Part shown: positions 9,713-18,736 of the stretch, one piece after another
How positions within the stretch are numbered: position 1 is the stretch's first letter
Layout: every line of letters begins with the position of its first letter
Assembly (NCBI RefSeq): GCF_018449795.1
Contig: NZ_JAAVVE010000007.1
Span: 62,001 to 126,000, forward strand
DNA from: Sphingomonas sp. dw_22
GTDB lineage: Bacteria > Pseudomonadota > Alphaproteobacteria > Sphingomonadales > Sphingomonadaceae
Direction: 5' to 3'
Length of the DNA: 64,000 bases
The notes under the pieces: model-generated
Told to the model about the DNA's origin: nothing
Seen by the model: the letters and a program-made list of their open reading frames with translations, nothing else
Databases searched by the model: none
Position numbers and translations under genes: made by a program

Positions 9713-10362
9713 ACGACGCAGCGCTTTTCGACCTGTTCAAGGCAGAGCTCTACACGCCGGTGGTGGGCGATATCCTCGACACGCTGGGGCTGGTCCACCA
9801 GTTCCTGCCGCAGCCGATCCAGCCGATGGTCACGGACATGAAGCTGATCGGCCGCGCCATGCCGGTGCTGATGATCGACGTCTATGGCGAGCAGGCCCAA
9901 CCCTTCGGCAAGCTCACCGAGGCGCTCGACCAGCTTGAGCCGGGCGATATCTACCTCGCCAGCGGCGGCGAGATGCGCTGCGCCTATTGGGGCGAGATCC
10001 TGACCGCCACCGCGCGGACCCGGGGCGCCAATGGCGCGGTGGTCAACGGCTATCACCGCGACACGCCGATGGTGCTGGAGCAGGACTGGCCGGTGTTCAG
10101 CCGGGGCCGCTTCGCGCAGGATTCGGGCGTACGGACCAAGGTGGTGGACTATCGCTGCCCGATCGAGGTGGGGCCGGTGACGGTGCAGCCAGGCGACCTG
10201 GTGTTCGGCGATCTCGACGGCGTGCTGGTGATCCCCGCGGCGCATGAGGCCGAAGTGGTCGAGCGCGCGCTGGAGAAGGCGCGCGGCGAGAAGCTGGTGC
10301 GCAAGGAGATCGAGGCGGGCATGTCGAGCACCGACGCCTTCGCCAAATACGGCATCCTCTGA
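9709..10362 (+). CDS. RraA-family aldolase/decarboxylase-like protein
   Basis: 217 residues starting at the ATG that overlaps the MFS stop (ATGA at 9709-9712). The fold family includes 4-hydroxy-4-methyl-2-oxoglutarate aldolase and oxaloacetate decarboxylase, as well as the RNase E inhibitor RraA. Visible family features are [12 protein letters not shown] near the N-terminus, a [11 protein letters not shown] segment, [11 protein letters not shown] and [15 protein letters not shown], with Arg and Asp residues in the usual active-site regions. In sugar-acid operons such proteins may cleave or decarboxylate 2-oxo acids. Its place between a hexuronate-type transporter and UxaA suggests a role on the keto-deoxy product or a side product, but the reaction is not known. 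The stop overlaps the next start (ATGA). Confidence 0.8.
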   Translation: MNDAALFDLFKAELYTPVVGDILDTLGLVHQFLPQPIQPMVTDMKLIGRAMPVLMIDVYGEQAQPFGKLTEALDQLEPGDIYLASGGEMRCAYWGEILTATARTRGANGAVVNGYHRDTPMVLEQDWPVFSRGRFAQDSGVRTKVVDYRCPIEVGPVTVQPGDLVFGDLDGVLVIPAAHEAEVVERALEKARGEKLVRKEIEAGMSSTDAFAKYGIL

Positions 10363-10682
10363 TGACGACCGCCTTCCGCATCCACGCCGCCGATAATGTC
10401 GCGACCCTGCTCGCCGATGGCGAGGGTGCGGTGGAAGTGCGCGGCGAGGGAGCGGGGGAAGTGACGCTGCTGGAACCCATCGCGCTCGGTCACAAGGTGG
10501 CGCTGGCGGATATCGCCAAGGGTGCGGCGGTGGTGAAGTTCGGCATCCCGATCGGCACCGCGAGCCGACCGATCCGCTTGGGGGAGTGGGTACACCTCCA
10601 CAACCTCACCAGCAGCTTCGACGAGCGTTCGGGCGGGTTCGATCTGGAGACCGGGGCTTCCAAGGACATGGCCTATGACTGA
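10362..10682 (+). CDS. UxaA-family dehydratase, N-terminal SAF subunit
   Basis: 106 residues. This is the small SAF-type domain found at the N-terminus of single-chain altronate and galactarate dehydratases, here a separate gene. Characteristic segments are [26 protein letters not shown] and [12 protein letters not shown], followed by GEWVHLHNL. It would pair with the large subunit encoded next, which overlaps it by 8 bases. The complex would dehydrate D-altronate (from galacturonate) or a related aldonate to a 2-keto-3-deoxy acid, usually with an iron cofactor. Split two-subunit forms are known in several bacteria, so the split alone is not odd. Confidence 0.85.
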   Translation: MTTAFRIHAADNVATLLADGEGAVEVRGEGAGEVTLLEPIALGHKVALADIAKGAAVVKFGIPIGTASRPIRLGEWVHLHNLTSSFDERSGGFDLETGASKDMAYD

Positions 10683-11895
10683 GCCTTTCGACCGGCAATG
10701 GACCGGCTGGCTGCGGCCGGACGGGCGCAAGGGCGTCCGCAACCTCGTGCTGGTGATCTACACGGTCCAGTGCGCCGCGCATGTCGCCCACGCCATCGCG
10801 GCGGGCGAGGAGGATGTGCAGGTCATCGGCTTCCCCGGCTGCTACGACAATCAGTATGCGATCCGGCTGGTGCTGGCGCTCGCGCGGCATCCCAATGTCG
10901 GGGCGGTGCTCTCGGTCGGGCTGGGCTGCGAATATACCCAGCCGGCGCGGATCGCCGAGGCAGTGGAGAAGAGCGGGCGCCCGGCCGATGCCTTCTTCAT
11001 CCAGGATATGGGCGGCACCCGCTCCTCGACCGAGAAGGGCAAGGACATCGTCCGGGCCCTGCGCGACCGCATCCGGCTGGAGACGCCGCGCGTGCCGATG
11101 GGCTTCGCCGACCTGACCCTGGGCGCCGAATGCGGCGGATCGGACGGGACGAGCGGGCTGGTCGGCAATCCGGCGGTCGGGCGGCTGTTCGACGCGGTGG
11201 TCGATGCGGGCGGCTCGGCGATCTGCGAGGAGATCGTCGAGATGATCGGCCTCAAGGACACGATCCTCGCCCGCGCCGCCGACGATCGCGCGCGCGGCGA
11301 GCTGGAGGCCGCCTATGCGAAGGCCGAGCGCTATTGCCGTGAGGTGCGGCAATATTCGATCTCGCCGGGCAATTTCGCGGGCGGGCTCACCACGATCGAG
11401 GAAAAGAGCATGGGCGCCTTCGCCAAGAGTGGATCGCGGCCCATCCAGGGCGTGATCCGCGTCGGCGAGCAGCCGCCCTGGCCGGGCATGTGGGTGATGG
11501 ATTCGGTGCCCGACCCGCATTTCATGCAGTTCGGCTACACCAACCCGAACGACACCGAAGGCATCATGGACCTGATCTCCGGCGGCAGCCAGATCGTGCT
11601 GTTCATCACCGGGCGCGGCAGCGTGATCGGATCGCCGGTCGCGCCGCTGGTGAAGGTGACGGGCAACAGCCGCACCTATGCGCGGATGCAGGAAGACATG
11701 GATTTCGACGCGGGCCGCGTGCTGGCGGGCGAGCTGACGCTCGACCAGTGCGCCGCCGAATTGGGAGCGATGGTCGCCGATGTCGCGGCGGGCACGCCGA
11801 GCAAGCCCGAGGCGCTCGGGCACAGGGAGTATTTCGTGATGTACAAGCACCAGGACACGCCGGATCTGGACAGGGGGTGCCGCAGTGCCGCTTGA
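10675..11895 (+). CDS. uxaA: UxaA-family altronate dehydratase, large subunit
   Basis: 406 residues, cytoplasmic. It corresponds to the C-terminal catalytic part of UxaA/GarD-type dehydratases. Recognisable blocks are [17 protein letters not shown] [12 protein letters not shown] at the start, [17 protein letters not shown]-like [24 protein letters not shown] with NPAVGR, and [14 protein letters not shown]. Cysteines in these blocks probably bind the metal. Together with the SAF subunit it should convert altronate to 2-keto-3-deoxygluconate. It overlaps the small subunit upstream and the SDR downstream (GTG at 11885), so translation is likely coupled. Family assignment is firm; the exact aldonate is inferred from UxaC in the same operon. 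Confidence 0.87.
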   Translation: MTEPFDRQWTGWLRPDGRKGVRNLVLVIYTVQCAAHVAHAIAAGEEDVQVIGFPGCYDNQYAIRLVLALARHPNVGAVLSVGLGCEYTQPARIAEAVEKSGRPADAFFIQDMGGTRSSTEKGKDIVRALRDRIRLETPRVPMGFADLTLGAECGGSDGTSGLVGNPAVGRLFDAVVDAGGSAICEEIVEMIGLKDTILARAADDRARGELEAAYAKAERYCREVRQYSISPGNFAGGLTTIEEKSMGAFAKSGSRPIQGVIRVGEQPPWPGMWVMDSVPDPHFMQFGYTNPNDTEGIMDLISGGSQIVLFITGRGSVIGSPVAPLVKVTGNSRTYARMQEDMDFDAGRVLAGELTLDQCAAELGAMVADVAAGTPSKPEALGHREYFVMYKHQDTPDLDRGCRSAA

Positions 11896-12655
11896 CCACG
11901 CACGGGCGTTCAGCCTCGAAGGCGAAGTCGCGCTCATCACCGGCGGAGGCTCGGGCCTCGGCCTCGGCATGGCGCGGGCGATGCATGCGGCCGGCGCGAA
12001 GGTCGTGCTGGTCGGCCGCCGGCCCGACATGATCGAGAACGCCGCTGCCCAGCTTGGCGAGGGCGCGTTCTGGGAAGTCGCTGACGTCACCGCGTTCGAC
12101 ACCATGCCGGCGCTGGTCGAGCGGGTGCGCGAGAAGGTGGGCGACATCTCGATCCTCGCCAACAATGCCGGGCATAATTTCAAGAAGCTGGCGGTCGACA
12201 CCAGCGTCGAGGAATTCTCCGGCATGCTCGACACGCATGTGCTCGCCGCGCACAATCTCACGCGTTTCGTGCTGCCGGGGATGCTGGCGAAACGCCACGG
12301 CTCCATCCTGTTCACCGCATCGATGACCTCGCTGATCGGCATGCCGGGCGTGATCGCCTATTCGGCGGCCAAGTCGGCCTATGTCGGCATGGTCCGCGCG
12401 CTCTCCACCGAAGTGGCGGGGCAGGGCGTGCGCGTGAACGCGATCGCGCCGGGCTGGATCGAATCCGCGATGCTGCGCAAGGCGCTCGACGGCGACGAGG
12501 CGCGCTCCTTGCGCATCCTCCAGCGCACCCCGATGCAGCGCTTCGGCGAGGCGGAGGATATCGGCCTGGCCGCTGTCTATCTCTGCTCGCCCGCCGCCAA
12601 GTTCGTAACCGGCGTCCTGCTGCCCGTGGACGGCGGCGCCTCCCAGGGATTCTGA
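11885..12655 (+). CDS. SDR oxidoreductase, candidate uronate reductase/aldonate dehydrogenase
   Basis: 256 residues from a GTG start overlapping UxaA by 11 bases. A classical short-chain dehydrogenase: nucleotide motif [10 protein letters not shown] near residue 20, NNAG near 97, catalytic Ser in FTASMTS and YSAAKSA with the Tyr-x3-Lys pair, then a [10 protein letters not shown]-terminus. The gluconate 5-dehydrogenase-like branch interconverts keto acids and aldonates. No UxaB or UxuB mannitol-dehydrogenase-type protein is present in the window, so this SDR may supply the tagaturonate or fructuronate reduction that links UxaC to UxaA and ManD. That role is inference from operon logic. The next start is 2 bases beyond its stop. 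Confidence 0.83.
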   Translation: MPLDHARAFSLEGEVALITGGGSGLGLGMARAMHAAGAKVVLVGRRPDMIENAAAQLGEGAFWEVADVTAFDTMPALVERVREKVGDISILANNAGHNFKKLAVDTSVEEFSGMLDTHVLAAHNLTRFVLPGMLAKRHGSILFTASMTSLIGMPGVIAYSAAKSAYVGMVRALSTEVAGQGVRVNAIAPGWIESAMLRKALDGDEARSLRILQRTPMQRFGEAEDIGLAAVYLCSPAAKFVTGVLLPVDGGASQGF

Positions 12656-12657
12656 CC

Positions 12658-14082
12658 ATGACCACCGAAACGCCGCTCGCGCCGCACCCCGATCGCCTGC
12701 TCCCCGCCGATCCCGAAACCCGCGCCATCGCGCGCGAGCTTTACCAGTCGGTGAAAGACCTGCCGATCATCAGCCCGCACGGCCACACCGATCCGTCCTG
12801 GTTCGCCGAGAACCAGCCCTTCCCGGACCCGGCGACCTTGTTCATCGTGCCCGACCACTACATCTTCCGCATGCTCTACAGCCAGGGCGTGCCGTTGGAG
12901 GAACTGGGCGTGCCGCGCATCGACGGCGGCTGGACGGAGACCGACACGCGGAAGATCTGGCGCCGCTTCGCCGAGAATTTCCACCTGCTGTGCGGCACGC
13001 CGAGCCGGATGTGGCTCGATTATGCGTTCCATGAGGTGCTGGGCATCACCGAGCGGCTCTCGCCGACCAATGCCGACCGGATCTACGACCAGATCGATGC
13101 GCAGCTGAAGCGGCCGGAGTTCCTGCCACGCGCGCTGTTCGAGCGGTTCCGGATCGAGGCGCTGGCGACGACCGAGAACCCGCTCGACGACCTGCGCCAT
13201 CACAAGGCGATCAAGGCCAGCGGCTGGGGCGGCAAGGTCGTCACCGCCTTCCGTCCGGACAATGTCACCGATCCCGAGCATCCGCGCTTTGCCACCGACC
13301 TGCCCGAGCTGGGGCGGATCACCGGCGAGGATGTGGGGAGCTGGGAAGGCTATCTCGCGGCGCTCCGCAACCGGCGGCGCTATTTCATCGAGCATGGCGG
13401 CGCGACCTCGACCGACCATGGCCACCCGACCGCGCATACCGAGAACCTGCCCCAGGCGGATGCTGCTGCGCTCTATGCTCGCGTCGCCGCCGGACAGGCC
13501 GATGCGCGGGAGGCGGAGCGTTTTCGCGGCCAGATGCTCACCGAGATGGCGCGGATGAGCCTGGAGGACGGGCTGGTGATGCAGATTCATCCTGGCGCGC
13601 TGCGCAGCCAGAATCCGGCGGTCACCGACACGTTCGGCGAGGCCAAGGGCGACGACTGGCCCTCGCCGACCGAATATGTCCGCTCGCTCAAGCCGCTGCT
13701 CAACGCCTTCGGCAACGAGCGCGACCTGACGATCATCCTCTTCACGCTCGACGAGACCACCTATGCGCGGGAAATCGCCCCGTTGGCGGGCCATTATCCG
13801 GCGCTGCGCATCGGCCCGGCCTGGTGGTTCCACGACAGTCCCGAAGGGATGAAGCGCTTCCGCGAGCAGGTGACCGAGACCGGCGGCTTCTACAATACCG
13901 TCGGCTTCAACGACGATACGCGGGCCTTCTTCTCGGTGCCGGCGCGGCACGACCTGAGCCGGCGTATCGATTGTGGCTTCCTCGGCCGGCTGGTGGCGGA
14001 GCACCGGCTCGACCGCGACGAGGCGTTCGCGGTGGCCAAGGATCTGGCGTATAACTTGGTGAAGGCCGCGTACCGGCTTTGA
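12658..14082 (+). CDS. uxaC: Glucuronate (uronate) isomerase
   Basis: 474 residues, the usual length of UxaC. The family signature SPHGHTDPSWFAENQPFPDP, with metal-binding His residues, is near residue 40, followed by LFIVPDHYIFRMLYSQG. Later blocks include MQIHPGALRSQNP and AWWFHDSPEGMKRFREQVTE, and a C-terminal DLAYNLVKAAY. The enzyme interconverts D-glucuronate with D-fructuronate and D-galacturonate with D-tagaturonate in the cytoplasm. It is the last gene of the operon that begins with the transporter at 8369. Downstream is a cluster of GGGGAGAGGG palindromes. Confidence 0.95.
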   Translation: MTTETPLAPHPDRLLPADPETRAIARELYQSVKDLPIISPHGHTDPSWFAENQPFPDPATLFIVPDHYIFRMLYSQGVPLEELGVPRIDGGWTETDTRKIWRRFAENFHLLCGTPSRMWLDYAFHEVLGITERLSPTNADRIYDQIDAQLKRPEFLPRALFERFRIEALATTENPLDDLRHHKAIKASGWGGKVVTAFRPDNVTDPEHPRFATDLPELGRITGEDVGSWEGYLAALRNRRRYFIEHGGATSTDHGHPTAHTENLPQADAAALYARVAAGQADAREAERFRGQMLTEMARMSLEDGLVMQIHPGALRSQNPAVTDTFGEAKGDDWPSPTEYVRSLKPLLNAFGNERDLTIILFTLDETTYAREIAPLAGHYPALRIGPAWWFHDSPEGMKRFREQVTETGGFYNTVGFNDDTRAFFSVPARHDLSRRIDCGFLGRLVAEHRLDRDEAFAVAKDLAYNLVKAAYRL

Positions 14083-14089
14083 CGCTTCT

Positions 14090-14227
14090 CCCTCTCCCCT
14101 TTGGGGAGAGGGAAGGGGCCCGCCGCGAAGCGGTGGGAAGGGAGAGGGGCAGTCGTATCACGACACACTGCCCCTCTCCCTTCCGCCGACTTCGTTGGCT
14201 CCCTCCCTCTCCCCGATGGGGAGAGGG
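14090..14227. repeat. Cluster of GC palindromes between convergent genes
   Basis: Three hairpins in 138 bases. CCCTCTCCCC-TTT-GGGGAGAGGG occupies 14090-14112. An 18-bp perfect inverted repeat has arms 14136-14153 and 14167-14184 and a 13-base loop. CCCTCTCCCC-GAT-GGGGAGAGGG occupies 14205-14227. They lie between the converging stops of uxaC and GH28. The same 10-bp arms recur at 54360, 54454, 59654 and 59797, so this is a dispersed intergenic element, possibly acting as a terminator or mRNA stabiliser. Confidence 0.8.
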
Positions 14228-14235
14228 ATATCGGG

Positions 14236-15612
14236 TCAGGCGTCCACCACGCCCGGCTCGCCGTTCACCCGGACATTCTCCAGCTTCACGCCCGGCACGC
14301 CCTTGGCGATCAGGTGCGTCCGCTTGGGGTCCAGCAGCGTCACGTCGATGTCGCGCAGCGTGAAGTTCGAGATCGCCGTCGTCGCGTTGGCCGAGATGTT
14401 GCCGAAGCCACGCGTCGTGCCGCGCACGTCCTCGATCACGATGTCGCGGATCACGCCGCCTGGCGGGGCGGCGGGAACCTTGGTGCCATGGGTGAGGCGG
14501 GCGTTGACGATCAGGCCCATCGCCGGATCGTCGGCGCCGAAGGTCTCGGGATGGCCCAGGCCGTAGAAGACCTCGCCGTTATGCCAATGCGACACGGGGT
14601 TCGACGCCGGGGCGAGGCGAATGCCGCGCACATGGAGCCGCTCATAGACCTGGCCCGGCGTGTCCGGCCGGATCTTGAAGCGGATCGTGGGCATGTCGCC
14701 GACATTGGTGATCCGCTCCACCTTGATGTCGCGCATGATCGTGCCGTTGCTGCCGAAGGTGACGCAGCCCAGTCCTTCGGTGAACAGGCAGTCATGGATG
14801 TGGATCCGCTCGGTGGGTGGCGCCTCGGCATAGGCAGCCGCGCCCGGCCCTTGCGTGCCCTTCAGCGCGATGCAGTCGTCATCGACCGAGAAGCGGCAGC
14901 GGCGGATCGTCACGTCCTGGCAGCTGTCGACGTCGATGCCGTCGCTGCTCGGCGCGCGGATATGGTGCGGCACCTCGAAGCTCGTATCCTCCACCACCGC
15001 GCGGCGGCAGCGATAGATATGGAGGTTCCAGAAAGCCGAATCCTTGAAGGTGACGCCGCTCACCAGCAGGTCTTCGCAATCCTGGAGGAAGGCGAGCTGC
15101 GGGAAATGATATTGGACGGGATGCCCTTCGACATTCTCCTTGGGCGCCTCGAAGAACATGCGCCAGAAGGGCTCGCCATTGCCGTCGAGCGTGCCGGGGC
15201 CGACGATGCGCAGCCCGCGATTGCCGGTGGCGTTGACCAGCGCCATGCGTAGCGGCTCGGGAAAGGCTTCCACGAAGCGGCGCATGACCAGCGGATAATC
15301 CTCGAGATTGGGCGAACCCTTGAGCACCGCGCCCTTGCTGAGCTCGAGCCCGACGCCCTGCTTGAGTATGATCGAGCCGCTGAGGAAAGTGCCGGCGGGC
15401 ACCACCACCATGCCGCCGCCGGCCTTGGCGCAGGCGTCGATCGCTTTCTGGATCGCGTGCGTGTTGATCGTGCTGCCGTCCGCCACTGCGCCGTAGCGGG
15501 TGATGACGAAGCGTCGCGCGGGCCCCGCCGCCAGACTCGGAAAGGCCGGGAGCGTGCAGAGCAGCCCCGCCGCCGGCAGCCCGGCCAGCAATTCGCGTCG
15601 TGATTTCTGCAT
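14236..15612 (-). CDS. GH28 polygalacturonase-like hydrolase
   Basis: 458 residues from the ATG at 15612, preceded by GAGGGAGGG six bases upstream; an upstream Met at 15654 lacks a ribosome site. The N-terminus QKSRRELLAGLPAAGLLC is a twin-arginine-type signal. GH28 features are TRYGAVADGSTINTHAIQKA, GPGTLDGNG, SSDGIDVDS, VDDDCIALKG and, near the C-terminal third, RFKIRPD in place of RIK. The usual GHG element appears as GCVTFGSN. It should cleave galacturonan or rhamnogalacturonan fragments in the periplasm. It differs clearly from the 5760 and 59847 enzymes, so it probably handles another linkage. It is divergent from the TonB receptor at 15754, and two family-A operators lie between them. 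Confidence 0.88.
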   Translation of the reverse strand: MQKSRRELLAGLPAAGLLCTLPAFPSLAAGPARRFVITRYGAVADGSTINTHAIQKAIDACAKAGGGMVVVPAGTFLSGSIILKQGVGLELSKGAVLKGSPNLEDYPLVMRRFVEAFPEPLRMALVNATGNRGLRIVGPGTLDGNGEPFWRMFFEAPKENVEGHPVQYHFPQLAFLQDCEDLLVSGVTFKDSAFWNLHIYRCRRAVVEDTSFEVPHHIRAPSSDGIDVDSCQDVTIRRCRFSVDDDCIALKGTQGPGAAAYAEAPPTERIHIHDCLFTEGLGCVTFGSNGTIMRDIKVERITNVGDMPTIRFKIRPDTPGQVYERLHVRGIRLAPASNPVSHWHNGEVFYGLGHPETFGADDPAMGLIVNARLTHGTKVPAAPPGGVIRDIVIEDVRGTTRGFGNISANATTAISNFTLRDIDVTLLDPKRTHLIAKGVPGVKLENVRVNGEPGVVDA

Positions 15613-15678
15613 TTCAGACCCTCCCTCTTTCGTCTGGCCACATTTCCGAAACAATTTGTCCGGGCGTGCGGCTAAGAT

Positions 15679-15691
15679 CTTGTCTTACAGG
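15679..15691. promoter_or_regulatory. Putative GntR operator, family A
   Basis: CTTGTCTTACAGG, identical to the 5692 site, in the 141-base divergent gap between GH28 and the TonB receptor. A second copy starts 17 bases further on. Confidence 0.55.
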
Positions 15692-15695
15692 TTGT

Positions 15696-15708
15696 TCTGT
15701 CATACAGG
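15696..15708. promoter_or_regulatory. Putative GntR operator, family A (second copy)
   Basis: TCTGTCATACAGG keeps the CTGT/ACAG arms. It is spaced 17 bases start to start from the preceding copy, about one and a half helical turns. The pair may allow cooperative binding. Confidence 0.5.
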
Positions 15709-15753
15709 TTTCGTCACCTCAAAGGCAAGAACCGACATAGAGGGAGGATACCG

Positions 15754-18672
15754 ATGGCATATTTTTCGCGGCGCTTTGCCGCGCGTTTTGGCATGGTTTC
15801 GGTGCTGGCCCTGGCAGCGAGCGCAACGCCAGCCATGGCCCAGACCGCCAACCCCACCCCCGTCCCGGACCAGCAGCAGCCTGTTTCGGACCAGCAGCAA
15901 ACGGATGCTCAGCAGACGCCTGAGGCGTCGTCCGACGGTGAAATCGTCGTCACGGGTTTTCGTGAATCGCTCAACAATTCGCTGGCGCTCAAGCGCCAGG
16001 AAACCGGCGTGGTCGATACGATCCTGGCCGAGGACGTCGGCAAGTTTCCCGATTCGAACCTTGCCGAGTCGATGCAGCGCCTTCCCGGCGTGGCGATCAC
16101 CCGGGGCGACGGCGGCGAGGGCAAGACGATCTCGGTCCGCGGCCTCGGCGCCCAGTTCACGCGCGTCCGGCTGAACGGCATGGAGGGCGCCAGCTCGACC
16201 GGATCGTCCGATATCCGATCCGGCTATGTTTCCTCGCGCTCGTTCGATTTCAGCACCTTCGCATCGGAGCTCTTCAGCTCGCTGTCGGTCCGCAAGACCA
16301 GCTCGGCCGATGTGGAAGAGGGATCGCTCGGTGCGACGGTGGACCTCCAGACGCCGCGCCCGCTGGACGCGAAGGACGATTTCACCCTCGCGGCCAGCGC
16401 GCAGGGCACCTATGACGACCTGCGCGACCGCATCAGCCCGCGCGTCACGGGGCTGGTGTCCAAGAAGTTCCTCGACGGCACGTTCGGCGTCGCCGGCTCG
16501 ATCGCCTATACCAAGCGCTACACGCGGGAAGAGGGCTGGTCGGCCATCGACATCCTGCAGGGGAGCCTGAACCGCTTCTGTTCGCCGGTCGGCTACCCGA
16601 CGCAGAGCCCGGCGAACAGTGCGACGAACGGCACCACGGCGGCGAATTGCTCCACGGGCAATCCGCGCCTGCCCGACACGCCGACCAATGCGGCCAACTA
16701 TGCGATGGTCGACAATGCCAACACGTTCGTCGCCCGCAGCCCGCGCCTGATCCGTTCGGACCAGGATTATTCCCGTCTCGGCGCCACGATCACCTTGCAG
16801 GCCCAGCCCTCGGACCACACGAAGTTCGCCCTCGACGGCCTCTATTCGCGGTACGACGTGACGCGCAGCGACCAGACGATCACTGCGATCTCCTTCTCGC
16901 GTAACGCTGCCCAGCACGGCAGCGCGGAGACTTCGGTGGTGGATGCCGCCCGCGCCGACGACGGCACCCTGACCTATGGCCTGTTCAACGGAGTGGACGT
17001 CACCGACGACCTGACGCTCACGAAATACACGACCACGTTCAGCCAGATCAATCTGAGCGGATCGCAGGATTTCGGCGCGCTGCAGCTCGATGGCTATGTC
17101 GGCATGTCGCGAACGATCGTCGACCGGCCGATGCGCACCCAGATCGGCATCTTCGCCAACAACGTGAACGGCTTCTCCTACGACTTCCGGAACGGCGAGC
17201 GGATTCCGGAGCTGAACTGGGGCTTCGACGTCACGAATCCTGCCAACTTCGCCTTCGCTCCCAACACGGCCGACAACACTGTTCGCGGAACGCTCGCGCT
17301 GACGCGCGGCCGCGACGAAACCAACAACACGACCGCGGAGATGAATGCCGCCTGGTCCATCGCCGAAGGGCTCAAGCTCCGCGTCGGCGGCCAGTATCGC
17401 GATTCGAAATACGAGACGCTCAGCCGCAGCCGGGTCACGCAGAACATCGCGCCCGATCTTCCCGCCGGCACGACGATGGCCCAGGTCACCTCGCCGCTCA
17501 CCGGCTTCGGAAAGTCGCTTCCGGTCGATGTGACCACGGGCTGGGCGATGCCCGATTACGACAAGTTCGATTCGGTGCTGCACTTCTCGGACGAAACCGG
17601 TGCCTATGCGCTCACCACGACCACCGACGGCAACCTGAAGGAGACGGTGAAATCGGCTTACGGCATGGTCGAGTTCAATACCGACGCGCTGCCGGTGCGG
17701 ATTCGCGGCAATGTCGGCGTGCGTTACGTCCATACCGATCAGGTGGGCCAGGGCTCGCTCGCCGGCACGCCGCTCACCCTGTCGCGCAGCTATGACGACT
17801 GGCTGCCCTCGGCGACGTTCACGGCGGATCTGAGCAGCAATCTGGTCCTGCGTCTTGCCGCGGCAAAGGTCATGGCGCGGGCGGAACTGTCGGACCTGCT
17901 TCCCGGCTCGGTTTCGATCGCGCTCAATACGCGCACGGTGTCGAGCGGCAACTTCCTGCTCGAACCGATCCGGGCGAAGACGGCGGACGCCTCGCTGGAA
18001 TATTATATCGGCAGGAGCGGGATCATCTCGGTCGGCGCCTTCTACAAGGACATCGATACCTTCATCCAGACGCTCCAGCGCAACATCCCCTTTGGCGAGA
18101 CCGGGCTGCCGCTCTCCCTGCTCAATGGCTCGAACAACGATGCCAACACCGAGTTCACGGTTTCCAACAAGACCAACACGCCGGGCGGGCCGCTGAAGGG
18201 CGTCGAAGTCAACTTCCAGATGGGGCTGGATTTCCTGCCGGGGTTCCTCTCGAACCTGGGCGTGCTCGCCAACTATACCTATGTCGATTCGAAGATCGTC
18301 TATTGCACGAACGCGACCTGCACCACGACTGTCCGGAACGATCTGGTGAACCTGTCGAAGAACACGCTGAACGGCACGCTCTATTATGAGGACAGCAAGT
18401 TCAGCATCCGCGCCAGCGGATCCTATCGCGACAAGTTCCTCCTCCGGGTTCCGTCGGGTCGCGCGGGAAGCGACGTCCAGGGGAACACGTCGTCCTTCTT
18501 CCTGGATGCCACCGCATCGTATCAGCTGACCCCCGCGGTGAAGCTTACGGTGGAAGCGCAGAATCTCACCAACCAGGAACTGGGCCTGTACATGGATTCG
18601 GTCCGCCAGGATCCGCTCTACAGCGCCTATAGCGGTCGCAAATTCAGTGCGGGCGTCGCGGTCAAGTTCTAA
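15754..18672 (+). CDS. TonB-dependent receptor, sphingomonad carbohydrate type
   Basis: 972 residues. A signal peptide ends near ATPAMAQ, followed by a Gln/Pro-rich linker. The TonB-box region is about GEIVVTGFRESL. The plug then follows with EDVGKFPDSNLAESMQRLPG and SVRGLGAQFTRVRLNG, then the 22-strand barrel ending in GVAVKF. This architecture is common for sphingomonad and Caulobacter receptors for plant oligosaccharides, in the outer membrane. It shares a divergent promoter with GH28 (14236) and two family-A palindromes, so it probably imports galacturonate-containing oligosaccharides and is induced with the uronate genes. A Rho-independent terminator follows. Ligand specificity is inferred only. 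Confidence 0.92.
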   Translation: MAYFSRRFAARFGMVSVLALAASATPAMAQTANPTPVPDQQQPVSDQQQTDAQQTPEASSDGEIVVTGFRESLNNSLALKRQETGVVDTILAEDVGKFPDSNLAESMQRLPGVAITRGDGGEGKTISVRGLGAQFTRVRLNGMEGASSTGSSDIRSGYVSSRSFDFSTFASELFSSLSVRKTSSADVEEGSLGATVDLQTPRPLDAKDDFTLAASAQGTYDDLRDRISPRVTGLVSKKFLDGTFGVAGSIAYTKRYTREEGWSAIDILQGSLNRFCSPVGYPTQSPANSATNGTTAANCSTGNPRLPDTPTNAANYAMVDNANTFVARSPRLIRSDQDYSRLGATITLQAQPSDHTKFALDGLYSRYDVTRSDQTITAISFSRNAAQHGSAETSVVDAARADDGTLTYGLFNGVDVTDDLTLTKYTTTFSQINLSGSQDFGALQLDGYVGMSRTIVDRPMRTQIGIFANNVNGFSYDFRNGERIPELNWGFDVTNPANFAFAPNTADNTVRGTLALTRGRDETNNTTAEMNAAWSIAEGLKLRVGGQYRDSKYETLSRSRVTQNIAPDLPAGTTMAQVTSPLTGFGKSLPVDVTTGWAMPDYDKFDSVLHFSDETGAYALTTTTDGNLKETVKSAYGMVEFNTDALPVRIRGNVGVRYVHTDQVGQGSLAGTPLTLSRSYDDWLPSATFTADLSSNLVLRLAAAKVMARAELSDLLPGSVSIALNTRTVSSGNFLLEPIRAKTADASLEYYIGRSGIISVGAFYKDIDTFIQTLQRNIPFGETGLPLSLLNGSNNDANTEFTVSNKTNTPGGPLKGVEVNFQMGLDFLPGFLSNLGVLANYTYVDSKIVYCTNATCTTTVRNDLVNLSKNTLNGTLYYEDSKFSIRASGSYRDKFLLRVPSGRAGSDVQGNTSSFFLDATASYQLTPAVKLTVEAQNLTNQELGLYMDSVRQDPLYSAYSGRKFSAGVAVKF

Positions 18673-18701
18673 GGCACGCGCCCAGGCGCCAAAAGGGGGA
18701 G

Positions 18702-18726
18702 GCCCGGCCCTTTAGGGTCGGGCTTT
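18702..18726 (+). terminator. Rho-independent terminator after TonB receptor
   Basis: Stem GCCCGGCCC (18702-18710) pairs with GGGTCGGGC (18715-18723) with one G-T pair and a TTTA loop, followed by TTT. It lies 30 bases after the receptor stop. The short T run makes it moderate in strength. Confidence 0.65.
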
Positions 18727-18736
18727 CCCGTTTCCG

